64,000 nucleotides of DNA, taken from the NCBI RefSeq assembly GCF_029227915.1, contig NC_079882.1, forward strand, positions 31,426,001-31,490,000. The letters run 5' to 3'. The stretch comes from Hydractinia symbiolongicarpus (lineage: Eukaryota > Cnidaria > Hydrozoa > Anthoathecata > Hydractiniidae). A program made the translations under genes and the position numbers. The notes under the pieces are model-generated. The model ran no database searches, was not told the origin of the DNA, and was given only the letters and a program-made list of their open reading frames with translations. Below, piece after piece: positions 1 through 8,870 of this stretch (the stretch's first letter is position 1; every line of letters starts with the position of its first letter).

Positions 1-5
1 AAAAA

Positions 6-208
6 TAATTTAAAAAATCGTTCGGGAAATGAGTTTACTCCCTGGGTACTTTCTTTGTATACTTTTGACTATACGGGCCGAGTCCGTGATTTACGGGAAA
101 TCGCGGGTTTTCGTTTGCCGGCAATTAAACTTCTTCTATTCAGCCTCTCATCAAAAATGAAAACATTTTTGAAAACTACAAGTCTTATGCGTTTTATTGC
201 TGAAAAAA
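6..208 (+). repeat. First complete monomer (subtype A), reference unit
   Basis: The T of TAATTT at 6 recurs at 209, which gives a 203-bp period. Going left to right the unit holds an A-rich segment (AATTTAAAAAATCG), a pyrimidine-rich stretch with GTATAC, the CGGG-rich core, TTTTCGTTTG, the CTTCTATTCAGCCTC segment marking subtype A, the AT dyad at 151-172, and CTACAAGTCTTATGCG. The length is close to a typical nucleosome repeat. Because 203 leaves remainder 2 on division by 3, any reading frame shifts at each unit boundary. Confidence 0.95.
151..172. other. Perfect 9-bp inverted repeat in the monomer (dyad)
   Basis: TCAAAAATG at 151-159 and CATTTTTGA at 164-172 are exact reverse complements separated by AAAA. 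The element recurs once per monomer across the window. Some subtypes change only the spacer: GGAA in the E type (for example near 12121) and AAAG in the N type (for example near 42901). Others keep 7-8 bp arms, such as the G type, where CATT is replaced by T runs. It could extrude as a hairpin or cruciform, or bind a dimeric protein. Which of these applies is not shown by the sequence. Confidence 0.85.
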
Positions 209-275
209 TAATTTAAAATTCGTTCGGAAATGTGTTTACTACCTAGGTACTTTCTTTGTGTACTTTTGACTATAC

Positions 276-308
276 GGGCCGAGTCCGGGATTTACGGGAA
301 ATCGCGGG
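276..308 (+). other. Four phased CGGG motifs; long-loop G-quadruplex candidate
   Basis: In this D-type monomer CGGG starts at 275, 286, 295 and 305, spacings of 11, 9 and 10 bp and so about one helical turn each. The four GGG runs are separated by 8, 6 and 7 nt. That fits a three-tier G-quadruplex only if an 8-nt loop is allowed. The pattern recurs in most consensus-like monomers, always G-rich on the + strand. B-type units weaken it, having TCCGGAATTTAGGGG. Folding is not demonstrated. Confidence 0.6.
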
Positions 309-327
309 TTTTCGTTTGCCGGCGATT
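300..327. other. Imperfect GC-rich stem-loop in the monomer core
   Basis: AATCGCGGG at 300-308 can pair with CCGGCGATT at 319-327 at 8 of 9 positions, around a 10-nt loop TTTTCGTTTG. C-type units read CCAGCGATT and still pair at 8 of 9. A-type units read CCGGCAATT and lose one more pair. It lies immediately 3' of, and partly overlaps, the CGGG cluster. Confidence 0.6.
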
Positions 328-995
328 AAACTCCTTTTATTCAGCGTCTCATCAAAAATGAAAACATTTTTGAAAACTACAAGTCTCATACGTTTTAGTG
401 GTGAAAATCTAATTTAAAAAATCGTTTGGGAAATGAGTTTACACCCTGAGTACTTTCTTTTTATACTTTTGACCATACGGGTTGTGTCCGGAATTTAGAG
501 GAAATCGCAGGTTTTTGTTTGCCAGCGGTTAAACGTCTTTTATTCGGCGTCCCATCAAAAATGAAAACATTTTTGAATACTACAAGTCTCATTCGTTTTA
601 CTGGTGAAAAAATAACTAAAAAAATCGTTCGGGAAATGAGTTTACTCCCTGGGTACTTCCTTTGTATACTTTTGACTATACGGGCCGGATCCGGGATTTA
701 CGTGAAATCGCGGATTTTCCTTTGCCGGGGATTACACTTCTTTTTTTCAGCGTCTCACCAAAAATGAAAACATTTTTGAAAACTACAAGTCTCATGCGTT
801 ATAGTGCTAAAAAAATAATTTAAAAAATCGTTCGGTTAATGAGTTTACTCTCTGGGTACTTTCTTTGTATACTTTGGACTATACGAGCCGAGTCCGGGAT
901 TTAGGGGAAGTCGTGGGTTTTGGGTTTTCAGGCGATTAAAATTCTTTTATTCAGCGTCTCATCAAACATGTACACATTTTCGAAAACTACAAGTC

Positions 996-2619
996 TCATG
1001 CGTTTTACTGGTAAAAAAATAATTTAAAAAATCGTTCGGGAAATGAATTTACTCCCTGGGTACTTTCTTTGTATACTTTTAACTATACGGGCCGAGTCCG
1101 GGATTTACGCGAAATCGCCGGTTTTCGTTTGCCGGCGATTACACTTCCTTTATTCAGCGTCTCATCAAAAATGAAAACATTTTTGAAAACTACAAGTCTC
1201 ATGCGTTTTAGTACTAAAAAACTAATTTAAAAAATCGTTTGTGAAATGAGTTTACTCCCTGGGTACTTTCTTTATATACTTTTGACTATACGGGTCGTGG
1301 CCAGGACTTAGGGGAAATCGCGGGTTTTCGTTTGCCGGCTATTAAACTGCTTTAATTCAGCGTCTCATCAAAAATGAAAACATTTTTGAAAACTACAAGT
1401 CTCATACGTTTTACTGATGAAAAAATAATTTAAAAAATCGTTCGGGGAATGAGTTTACTCCCTGGGTACTTTCTTTGTATACTTTTGACTATACGGGCCG
1501 ACTCCGGGATTTACGGGAAATAGCGGGTTTTCGTTTGCCGGCGATTAAACTTCTTTTATTCAGCGTCTCATCAAAAATGAAAACATTTTAAAAACTACAA
1601 GTTTCATGCGTTTTAGTGCTGAAAAAATAATTTAAAAAATCGTTCGGGAAATGAGTTTACTTCCTGGGTCCTTTTTTGTATACTTTTCACTATACGGACC
1701 GAGTCCGGGATTTACGGGAAATCGCGGGTTTTCGTTTGCCGGCGATTGAACTTCTTTTATTCAGGGTCTCATCAAAAATGAAAACATTTTTGAAAACTAC
1801 AAGTCTCATGCGTTTTAGTGGTGAAAAACTAATTTAAAAAATCGTTCGGGAAATGAGTTTACTCCCTGGGTACTTTCTTTTTATACTTTTGACCATACGG
1901 GTCGTGTCCGGAATTTAGGGGAAATCGCGGGTTTTTGTTTGCCGGCGATTAAACGTCTTTTATTCAGCGTCTCCTCAAAAATGAAAACATTTTTGAAAAC
2001 TACAAGTTTGATGCGTTATAATGGTGAAAAACTAATTTAAAAAATCGTTCGGGAAATGAGATTGCTCCCTGGGTACTTTCTTTGTATACTTTTGACTATA
2101 CGGGCCGAATCCGAGATTTACGGGAAATCGCGGGTTTTCGTTTGCCGGCAATTAAACTTCTTTTATTCAGCGTCTCAGCAAAAATGAAAACATTTTTGAA
2201 AATTACAAGTCTCATGGGTTTTTAGTGGTGAAAAAATAATTTTAAAAATCGTTCCGATAATGAGTTTACTCCCTGGGTACTTTCTTTGTATACTTTGGAC
2301 TATACGAGCCGAGTCCGGGATTTAGGGGAAGTCGCGGGTTTTGGGTTTGCAGGCGATTAAACTTCTTTTAATCAGCGTCTCATCAAAAATGTAAACATTT
2401 TCGAAAACTACAAGTCTGATGCGTTTTACTGGTTAAAAAATTATTTAAAATATCGTTCGGGAAATGAGTTTACTCCCTGGGTACTTTCTTTGTATACTCT
2501 TGACTATACGGGCCGACTCCGGGATTTACGGGAAATCGCGTGTTTTCGTTTGCCGGCGAATAAACTTCTTTTATTCAGCGTCTCATCAAAAATAAAAACA
2601 TTTTTAAAAACTACAAGTA
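996..2619 (+). repeat. 8-monomer unit Y, copy a (1624 bp)
   Basis: Tandem with 2620-4243 at an offset of exactly 1624 bp (8 x 203). Reading both copies side by side I saw no difference from 996/2620 to 2631/4255. Shared rare variants include GGGTCCTTTTTTGT, AAACTGCTTTAATTC, GGGGAATGAG and GAGATTGCTCCC. The left edge is set by CTCATG versus ATCATG at 995/2619. Confidence 0.9.
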
Positions 2620-4243
2620 TCATGCGTTTTACTGGTAAAAAAATAATTTAAAAAATCGTTCGGGAAATGAATTTACTCCCTGGGTACTTTCTTTGTATAC
2701 TTTTAACTATACGGGCCGAGTCCGGGATTTACGCGAAATCGCCGGTTTTCGTTTGCCGGCGATTACACTTCCTTTATTCAGCGTCTCATCAAAAATGAAA
2801 ACATTTTTGAAAACTACAAGTCTCATGCGTTTTAGTACTAAAAAACTAATTTAAAAAATCGTTTGTGAAATGAGTTTACTCCCTGGGTACTTTCTTTATA
2901 TACTTTTGACTATACGGGTCGTGGCCAGGACTTAGGGGAAATCGCGGGTTTTCGTTTGCCGGCTATTAAACTGCTTTAATTCAGCGTCTCATCAAAAATG
3001 AAAACATTTTTGAAAACTACAAGTCTCATACGTTTTACTGATGAAAAAATAATTTAAAAAATCGTTCGGGGAATGAGTTTACTCCCTGGGTACTTTCTTT
3101 GTATACTTTTGACTATACGGGCCGACTCCGGGATTTACGGGAAATAGCGGGTTTTCGTTTGCCGGCGATTAAACTTCTTTTATTCAGCGTCTCATCAAAA
3201 ATGAAAACATTTTAAAAACTACAAGTTTCATGCGTTTTAGTGCTGAAAAAATAATTTAAAAAATCGTTCGGGAAATGAGTTTACTTCCTGGGTCCTTTTT
3301 TGTATACTTTTCACTATACGGACCGAGTCCGGGATTTACGGGAAATCGCGGGTTTTCGTTTGCCGGCGATTGAACTTCTTTTATTCAGGGTCTCATCAAA
3401 AATGAAAACATTTTTGAAAACTACAAGTCTCATGCGTTTTAGTGGTGAAAAACTAATTTAAAAAATCGTTCGGGAAATGAGTTTACTCCCTGGGTACTTT
3501 CTTTTTATACTTTTGACCATACGGGTCGTGTCCGGAATTTAGGGGAAATCGCGGGTTTTTGTTTGCCGGCGATTAAACGTCTTTTATTCAGCGTCTCCTC
3601 AAAAATGAAAACATTTTTGAAAACTACAAGTTTGATGCGTTATAATGGTGAAAAACTAATTTAAAAAATCGTTCGGGAAATGAGATTGCTCCCTGGGTAC
3701 TTTCTTTGTATACTTTTGACTATACGGGCCGAATCCGAGATTTACGGGAAATCGCGGGTTTTCGTTTGCCGGCAATTAAACTTCTTTTATTCAGCGTCTC
3801 AGCAAAAATGAAAACATTTTTGAAAATTACAAGTCTCATGGGTTTTTAGTGGTGAAAAAATAATTTTAAAAATCGTTCCGATAATGAGTTTACTCCCTGG
3901 GTACTTTCTTTGTATACTTTGGACTATACGAGCCGAGTCCGGGATTTAGGGGAAGTCGCGGGTTTTGGGTTTGCAGGCGATTAAACTTCTTTTAATCAGC
4001 GTCTCATCAAAAATGTAAACATTTTCGAAAACTACAAGTCTGATGCGTTTTACTGGTTAAAAAATTATTTAAAATATCGTTCGGGAAATGAGTTTACTCC
4101 CTGGGTACTTTCTTTGTATACTCTTGACTATACGGGCCGACTCCGGGATTTACGGGAAATCGCGTGTTTTCGTTTGCCGGCGAATAAACTTCTTTTATTC
4201 AGCGTCTCATCAAAAATAAAAACATTTTTAAAAACTACAAGTA
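2620..4243 (+). repeat. 8-monomer unit Y, copy b (1624 bp)
   Basis: Second tandem copy of the 996-2619 unit, seemingly identical. Identity ends at 4255, where TTTTAGTGCTG replaces TTTTACTGGTA. Such complete identity implies a very recent duplication, or an assembly duplication. Confidence 0.9.
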
Positions 4244-4668
4244 TCATGCGTTTTAGTGCTGAAAAAATAATTTAAAAAATAGTTTGAGAAACGAGTTTAC
4301 TTCTTGGGTACTTTCTTTGTATACTTTTGACTATACGGTCCGAGTCCTGGATTTACGGGAAATCGCGGGTTTTCGTTTGCCGGCGATTAAACTTCTTTTA
4401 TTCAACGTCTCATCAAAAATGAAAACATTTTTAAAAACTACAAGTCTCATTCGTTTTACTGGTGAAAAAATAACTAAAAAAATCGTTCGGGAAATGAGTT
4501 TACTCCCTGGGTACTTCCTTTGTATACTTTTGACTATACGGGCCGGATCCGGGATTTACGTGAAATCGCGGATTTTCCTTTGCCGGGGATTACACTTCTT
4601 TTTTTCAGCGTCTCACCAAAAATGAAAACATTTTTGAAAACTACAAGTCTCATGCGTTATAGTGCTAA
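4244..4668 (+). repeat. Block Z copy 1 (2 monomers)
   Basis: Matches 7289-7713 at an offset of 3045 bp (15 x 203). Marked by GAGAAACGAGTTTACTTCTTG, TCCTGGATTTACGGG, and a unit with AATAACTAAAA at 4469. That last unit type occurs four times in the window, at 611, 4469, 5279 and 7514. A forward open frame of 113 codons crosses the block (4284-4625); it is repeat sequence, not a gene. Confidence 0.8.
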
Positions 4669-5663
4669 AAAAATAATTTAAAAAATCGTTCGGGAAATGA
4701 GTTTACTCCCTGGGTACTTTCTTTGTATACTTTTGACTATACGGGCCGAGTCCGTGATTTACGGGAAATCGCGGGTTTTCGTTTGCCGGCAATTAAACTT
4801 CTTCTATTCAGCCTCTCATCAAAAATGAAAACATTTTTGAAAACTACAAGTCTTATGCGTTTTATTGCTGAAAAAATAATTTAAAATTCGTTCGGAAATG
4901 AGTTTACTACCTAGGTACTTTCTTTGTGTACTTTTGACTATACGGGCCGAGTCCGGGATTTACGGGAAATCGCGGGTTTTCGTTTGCCGGCGATTAAACT
5001 CCTTTTATTCAGCGTCTCATCAAAAATGAAAACATTTTTGAAAACTACAAGTCTCATACGTTTTAGTGGTGAAAATCTAATTTAAAAAATCGTTCGGGAA
5101 ATGAGTTTACACCCTGAGTACTTTCTTTTTATACTTTTGACCATACGGGTTGTGTCCGGAATTTAGAGGAAATCGCAGGTTTTTGTTTGCCAGCGGTTAA
5201 ACGTCTTTTATTCGGCGTCCCATCAAAAATGAAAACATTTTTGAATACTACAAGTCTCATTCGTTTTACTGGTGAAAAAATAACTAAAAAAATCGTTCGG
5301 GAAATGAGTTTACTCCCTGGGTACTTCCTTTGTATACTTTTGACTATACGGGCCGGATCCGGGATTTACGTGAAATCGCGGATTTTCCTTTGCCGGGGAT
5401 TACACTTCTTTTTTTCAGCGTCTCACCAAAAATGAAAACATTTTTGAAAACTACAAGTCTCATGCGTTATAGTGCTAAAAAAATAATTTAAAAAATCGTT
5501 CGGTTAATGAGTTTACTCTCTGGGTACTTTCTTTGTATACTTTGGACTATACGAGCCGAGTCCGGGATTTAGGGGAAGTCGTGGGTTTTGGGTTTTCAGG
5601 CGATTAAAATTCTTTTATTCAGCGTCTCATCAAAAATGTACACATTTTCGAAAACTACAAGTC
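4669..5663 (+). repeat. Block X copy 2
   Basis: Second copy of 1-995 at an offset of 4668 bp, with the A-D-B order and the same rare variants (AATAACTAAAA at 5279, TTCGGTTAATGAG at 5499). Confidence 0.85.
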
Positions 5664-7288
5664 TCATGCGTTTTACTGGTAAAAAAATAATTTAAAAAAT
5701 CGTTCGGGAAATGAATTTACTCCCTGGGTACTTTCTTTGTATACTTTTAACTATACGGGCCGAGTCCGGGATTTACGCGAAATCGCCGGTTTTCGTTTGC
5801 CGGCGATTACACTTCCTTTATTCAGCGTCTCATCAAAAATGAAAACATTTTTGAAAACTACAAGTCTCATGCGTTTTAGTACTAAAAAACTAATTTAAAA
5901 AATCGTTTGTGAAATGAGTTTACTCCCTGGGTACTTTCTTTATATACTTTTGACTATACGGGTCGTGGCCAGGACTTAGGGGAAATCGCGGGTTTTCGTT
6001 TGCCGGCTATTAAACTTCTTTAATTCAGCGTCTCATCAAAAATGAAAACATTTTTGAAAACTACAAGTCTCATACGTTTTACTGTTGAAAAAATAATTTA
6101 AAAAATCGTTCGGGAAATGAGTTTACTCCCTGGGTACTTTCTTTGTATACTTTTGACTATACGGGCCGACTCCGGGATTTACGGGAAATAGCGGGTTTTC
6201 GTTTGCCGGCGATTAAACTTCTTTTATTCAGCGTCTCATCAAAAGTGAAAACATTTTAAAAACTACAAGTTTCATGCGTTTTAGTGCTGAAAAAATAATT
6301 TAAAAAATCGTTCGGGAAATGAGTTTACTTCCTGGGTACTTTCTTTGTATACTTTTCACTATACGGACCGAGTCCGGGATTTACGGGAAATCGCGGGTTT
6401 TCGTTTGCCGGCGATTGAACTTCTTTTATTCAGGGTCTCATCAAAAATGAAAACATTTTTGAAAACTACAAGTCTCATGCGTTTTAGTGGTGAAAAACTA
6501 ATTTAAAAAATCGTTCGGGAAATGAGTTTACTCCCTGGGTACTTTCTTTTTATACTTTTGACCATACGGGTCGTGTCCGGAATTTAGGGGAAATCGCGGG
6601 TTTTTGTTTGCCGGCGATTAAACTTCTTTTATTCAGCGTCTCATCAAAAATGAAAACATTTTTGAAAACTACAAGTTTGATGCGTTATAGTGGTGAAAAA
6701 CTAATTTAAAAAATCGTTCGGGAAATGAGTTTGCTCCCTGGGTACTTTCTTTGTATACTTTTGACTATACGGGCCGAATCCGAGATTTACGGGAAATCGC
6801 GGGTTTTCGTTTGCCGGCAATTAAACTTCTTTTATTCAGCGTCTCAGCAAAAATGAAAACATTTTTGAAAATTACAAGTCTCATGGGTTTTTAGTGGTGA
6901 AAAAATAATTTTAAAAATCGTTCCGATAATGAGTTTACTCCCTGGGTACTTTCTTTGTATACTTTGGACTATACGAGCCGAGTCCGGGATTTAGGGGAAG
7001 TCGCGGGTTTTGCGTTTGCAGGCGATTAAACTTCTTTTAATCAGCGTCTCATCAAAAATGTAAACATTTTCGAAAACTACAAGTCTGATGCGTTTTACTG
7101 GTTAAAAAATTATTTAAAAAATCGTTCGGGAAATGAGTTTACTCCCTGGGTACTTTCTTTTTATACTCTTGACTATACGGGCCGACTCCGGGATTTACGG
7201 GAAATCGCGTGTTTTCGTTTGCCGGCGAATAAACTTCTTTTATTCAGCGTCTCATCAAAAATAAAAACATTTTTAAAAACTACAAGTC
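5664..7288 (+). repeat. 8-monomer unit Y, copy c (diverged)
   Basis: Corresponds to 996-2619 at an offset of 4668 bp. It differs at several sites where copies a and b agree with each other: AAACTTCTTTAATTC, GTTGAAAAAATAA, GGGTACTTTCTTTG, and a GTGAAAACATTTT unit. Copies a and b are therefore younger than their split from c. Confidence 0.85.
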
Positions 7289-7713
7289 TCATGCGTTTTA
7301 GTGCTGAAAAAATAATTTAAAAAATCGTTTGAGAAACGAGTTTACTTCTTGGGTACTTTCTTTGTATACTTTTGACTATACGGTCCGAGTCCTGGATTTA
7401 CGGGAAATCGCGGGTTTTCGTTTGCCGGCGATTAAACTTCTTTTATTCAACGTCTCATCAAAAATGAAAACATTTTTAAAAACTACAAGTCTCATTCGTT
7501 TTACTGGTGAAAAAATAACTAAAAAAATCGTTCGGGAAATGAGTTTACTCCCTGGGTACTTCCTTTGTATACTTTTGACTATACGGGCCGGATCCGGGAT
7601 TTACGTGAAATCGCGGATTTTCCTTTGCCGGGGATTACACTTCTTTTTTTCAGCGTCTCACCAAAAATGAAAACATTTTTGAAAACTACAAGTCTCATGC
7701 GTTATAGTGCTAA
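7289..7713 (+). repeat. Block Z copy 2
   Basis: Second copy of 4244-4668 at an offset of 3045 bp, including the AATAACTAAAA unit at 7514. Confidence 0.8.
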
Positions 7714-8870
7714 AAAAATAATTTAAAAAATCGTTCGGTTAATGAGTTTACCCTCTGGGTACTTTCTTTGTATACTTTGGACTATACGAGCCGAGTCCGG
7801 GATTTAGGGGAAGTCGTGGGTTTTGGGTTTTCAGGCGATTAAAATTCTTTTATTCAGCGTCTCATCAAAAATGTACACATTTTCGAAAACTACAAGTCTC
7901 ATGCGTTTTACTGGTAAAAAAATAATTTAAAAAATCGTTCGGGAAATGAATTTACTCCCTGGGTACTTTCTTTGTATACTTTTAAATATACGGGCCGAGT
8001 CCGGGATTTACGCGAAATCGCCGCTTTTCGTTTGCCGGCGATTACACTTCCTTTATTCAGCGTCTCATCAAAAATGAAAACATTTTTGAAAACTACAAGT
8101 CTCATGCGTTTTAGTACTAAAAAACTAATTTAAAAAATCGTTTGTGAAATGAGTTTACTCCCTGGGTACTTTCTTTATATACTTTTGACTATACGGGTCG
8201 TGGCCAGGACTTAGGGGAAATCGCGGGTTTTCGTTTGCCGGCTATTAAACTTCTTTAATTCAGCGTCTCATCAAAAATGAAAACATTTTTGAAAACTACA
8301 AGTCTCATACGTTTTACTGATGAAAAAATAATTTAAAAAATCGTTCGGGAAATGAGTTTACTCCCTGGGTACTTTCTTTGTATACTTTTGACTATACGGG
8401 CCGACTCCGGGATTTACGGGAAATAGCGGGTTTTCGTTTGCCGGCGATTAAACTTCTTTTATTCAGCGTCTCATCAAAAATGAAAACATTTTAAAAACTA
8501 CAAGTTTCATGCGTTTTAGTGCTGAAAAAATAATTTAAAAAATCGTTCGGGAAATGAGTTTACTTCCTGGGTACTTTCTTTGTATACTTTTCACTATACG
8601 GACCGAGTCCGGGATTTACGGGAAATCGCGGGTTTTCGTTTGCCGGCGATTGAACTTCTTTTATTCAGGGTCTCATCAAAAATGAAAACATTTTTGAAAA
8701 CTACAAGTCTCATGCGTTTTAGTGGTGAAAAACTAATTTAAAAAATCGTTCGGGAAATGAGTTTACTCCCTGGGTACTTTTTTTTTATACTTTTGACCAT
8801 ACGGGTCGTGTCCGGAATTTAGGGAAAATCGCGGGTTTTTGTTTGCCGGCGGTTAAACTTCTTTTATTCG
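7714..8870 (+). repeat. Partial X end plus Y copy d
   Basis: Matches 5479-6635 at an offset of 2235 bp (11 monomers plus 2 bases). It starts with TTCGGTTAATGAG at 7734 and the AAATGAATTTACTCC unit at 7944. It departs from the Y order near 8870, where TTCGGCGTCCAATC appears. A reverse-strand open frame at 7908-8105 is repeat sequence. Confidence 0.75.

Larger units (their letters stand above)
1..995 (+). repeat. Block X copy 1 (5 monomers, A-D-B then others)
   Basis: This stretch matches 4669-5663 at a constant offset of 4668 bp (23 monomers). The order begins with an A type reading GTCCGTGATT, then D (ACTACCTAGG), then B (ACACCCTGAG). A unit with AATAACTAAAA (611) and a unit with TTCGGTTAATGAG (831) follow. 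Only a few differences from the second copy were seen, for example GTTTGGG at 425 against GTTCGGG in copy 2 (a CpG to TpG change). Confidence 0.85.

Noticed and set aside
21-40. CENP-B box-like match in ATCGTTCGGGAAATGAG and in TTCGTTCTAGTGGCACAG
   Set aside because: The second keeps TTCG and the central A, but neither has the CGGG at the required spacing, and no reverse-strand match to the core was found. Too weak to annotate.
40-80. Promoter-like TTGACTATAC and TATATAC/TTTATAC boxes; partial Pol III B-box resemblance of GTTCGGGAA
   Set aside because: Simple AT-rich motifs repeated in every monomer with no downstream gene. The B-box match is incomplete and no A box is placed suitably.
996-4255. 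Treating all perfect duplications as biological fact
   Set aside because: Long identical tandem copies are also a common assembly error in satellites. They are reported as sequence observations, with read support named as the test.
4284-4625. 113-codon forward open frame, repeated at 7329-7670
   Set aside because: It is satellite sequence crossing one monomer boundary. The same peptide pieces recur in other frames because 203 is not a multiple of 3. No recognisable domain, codon bias or gene context is present.
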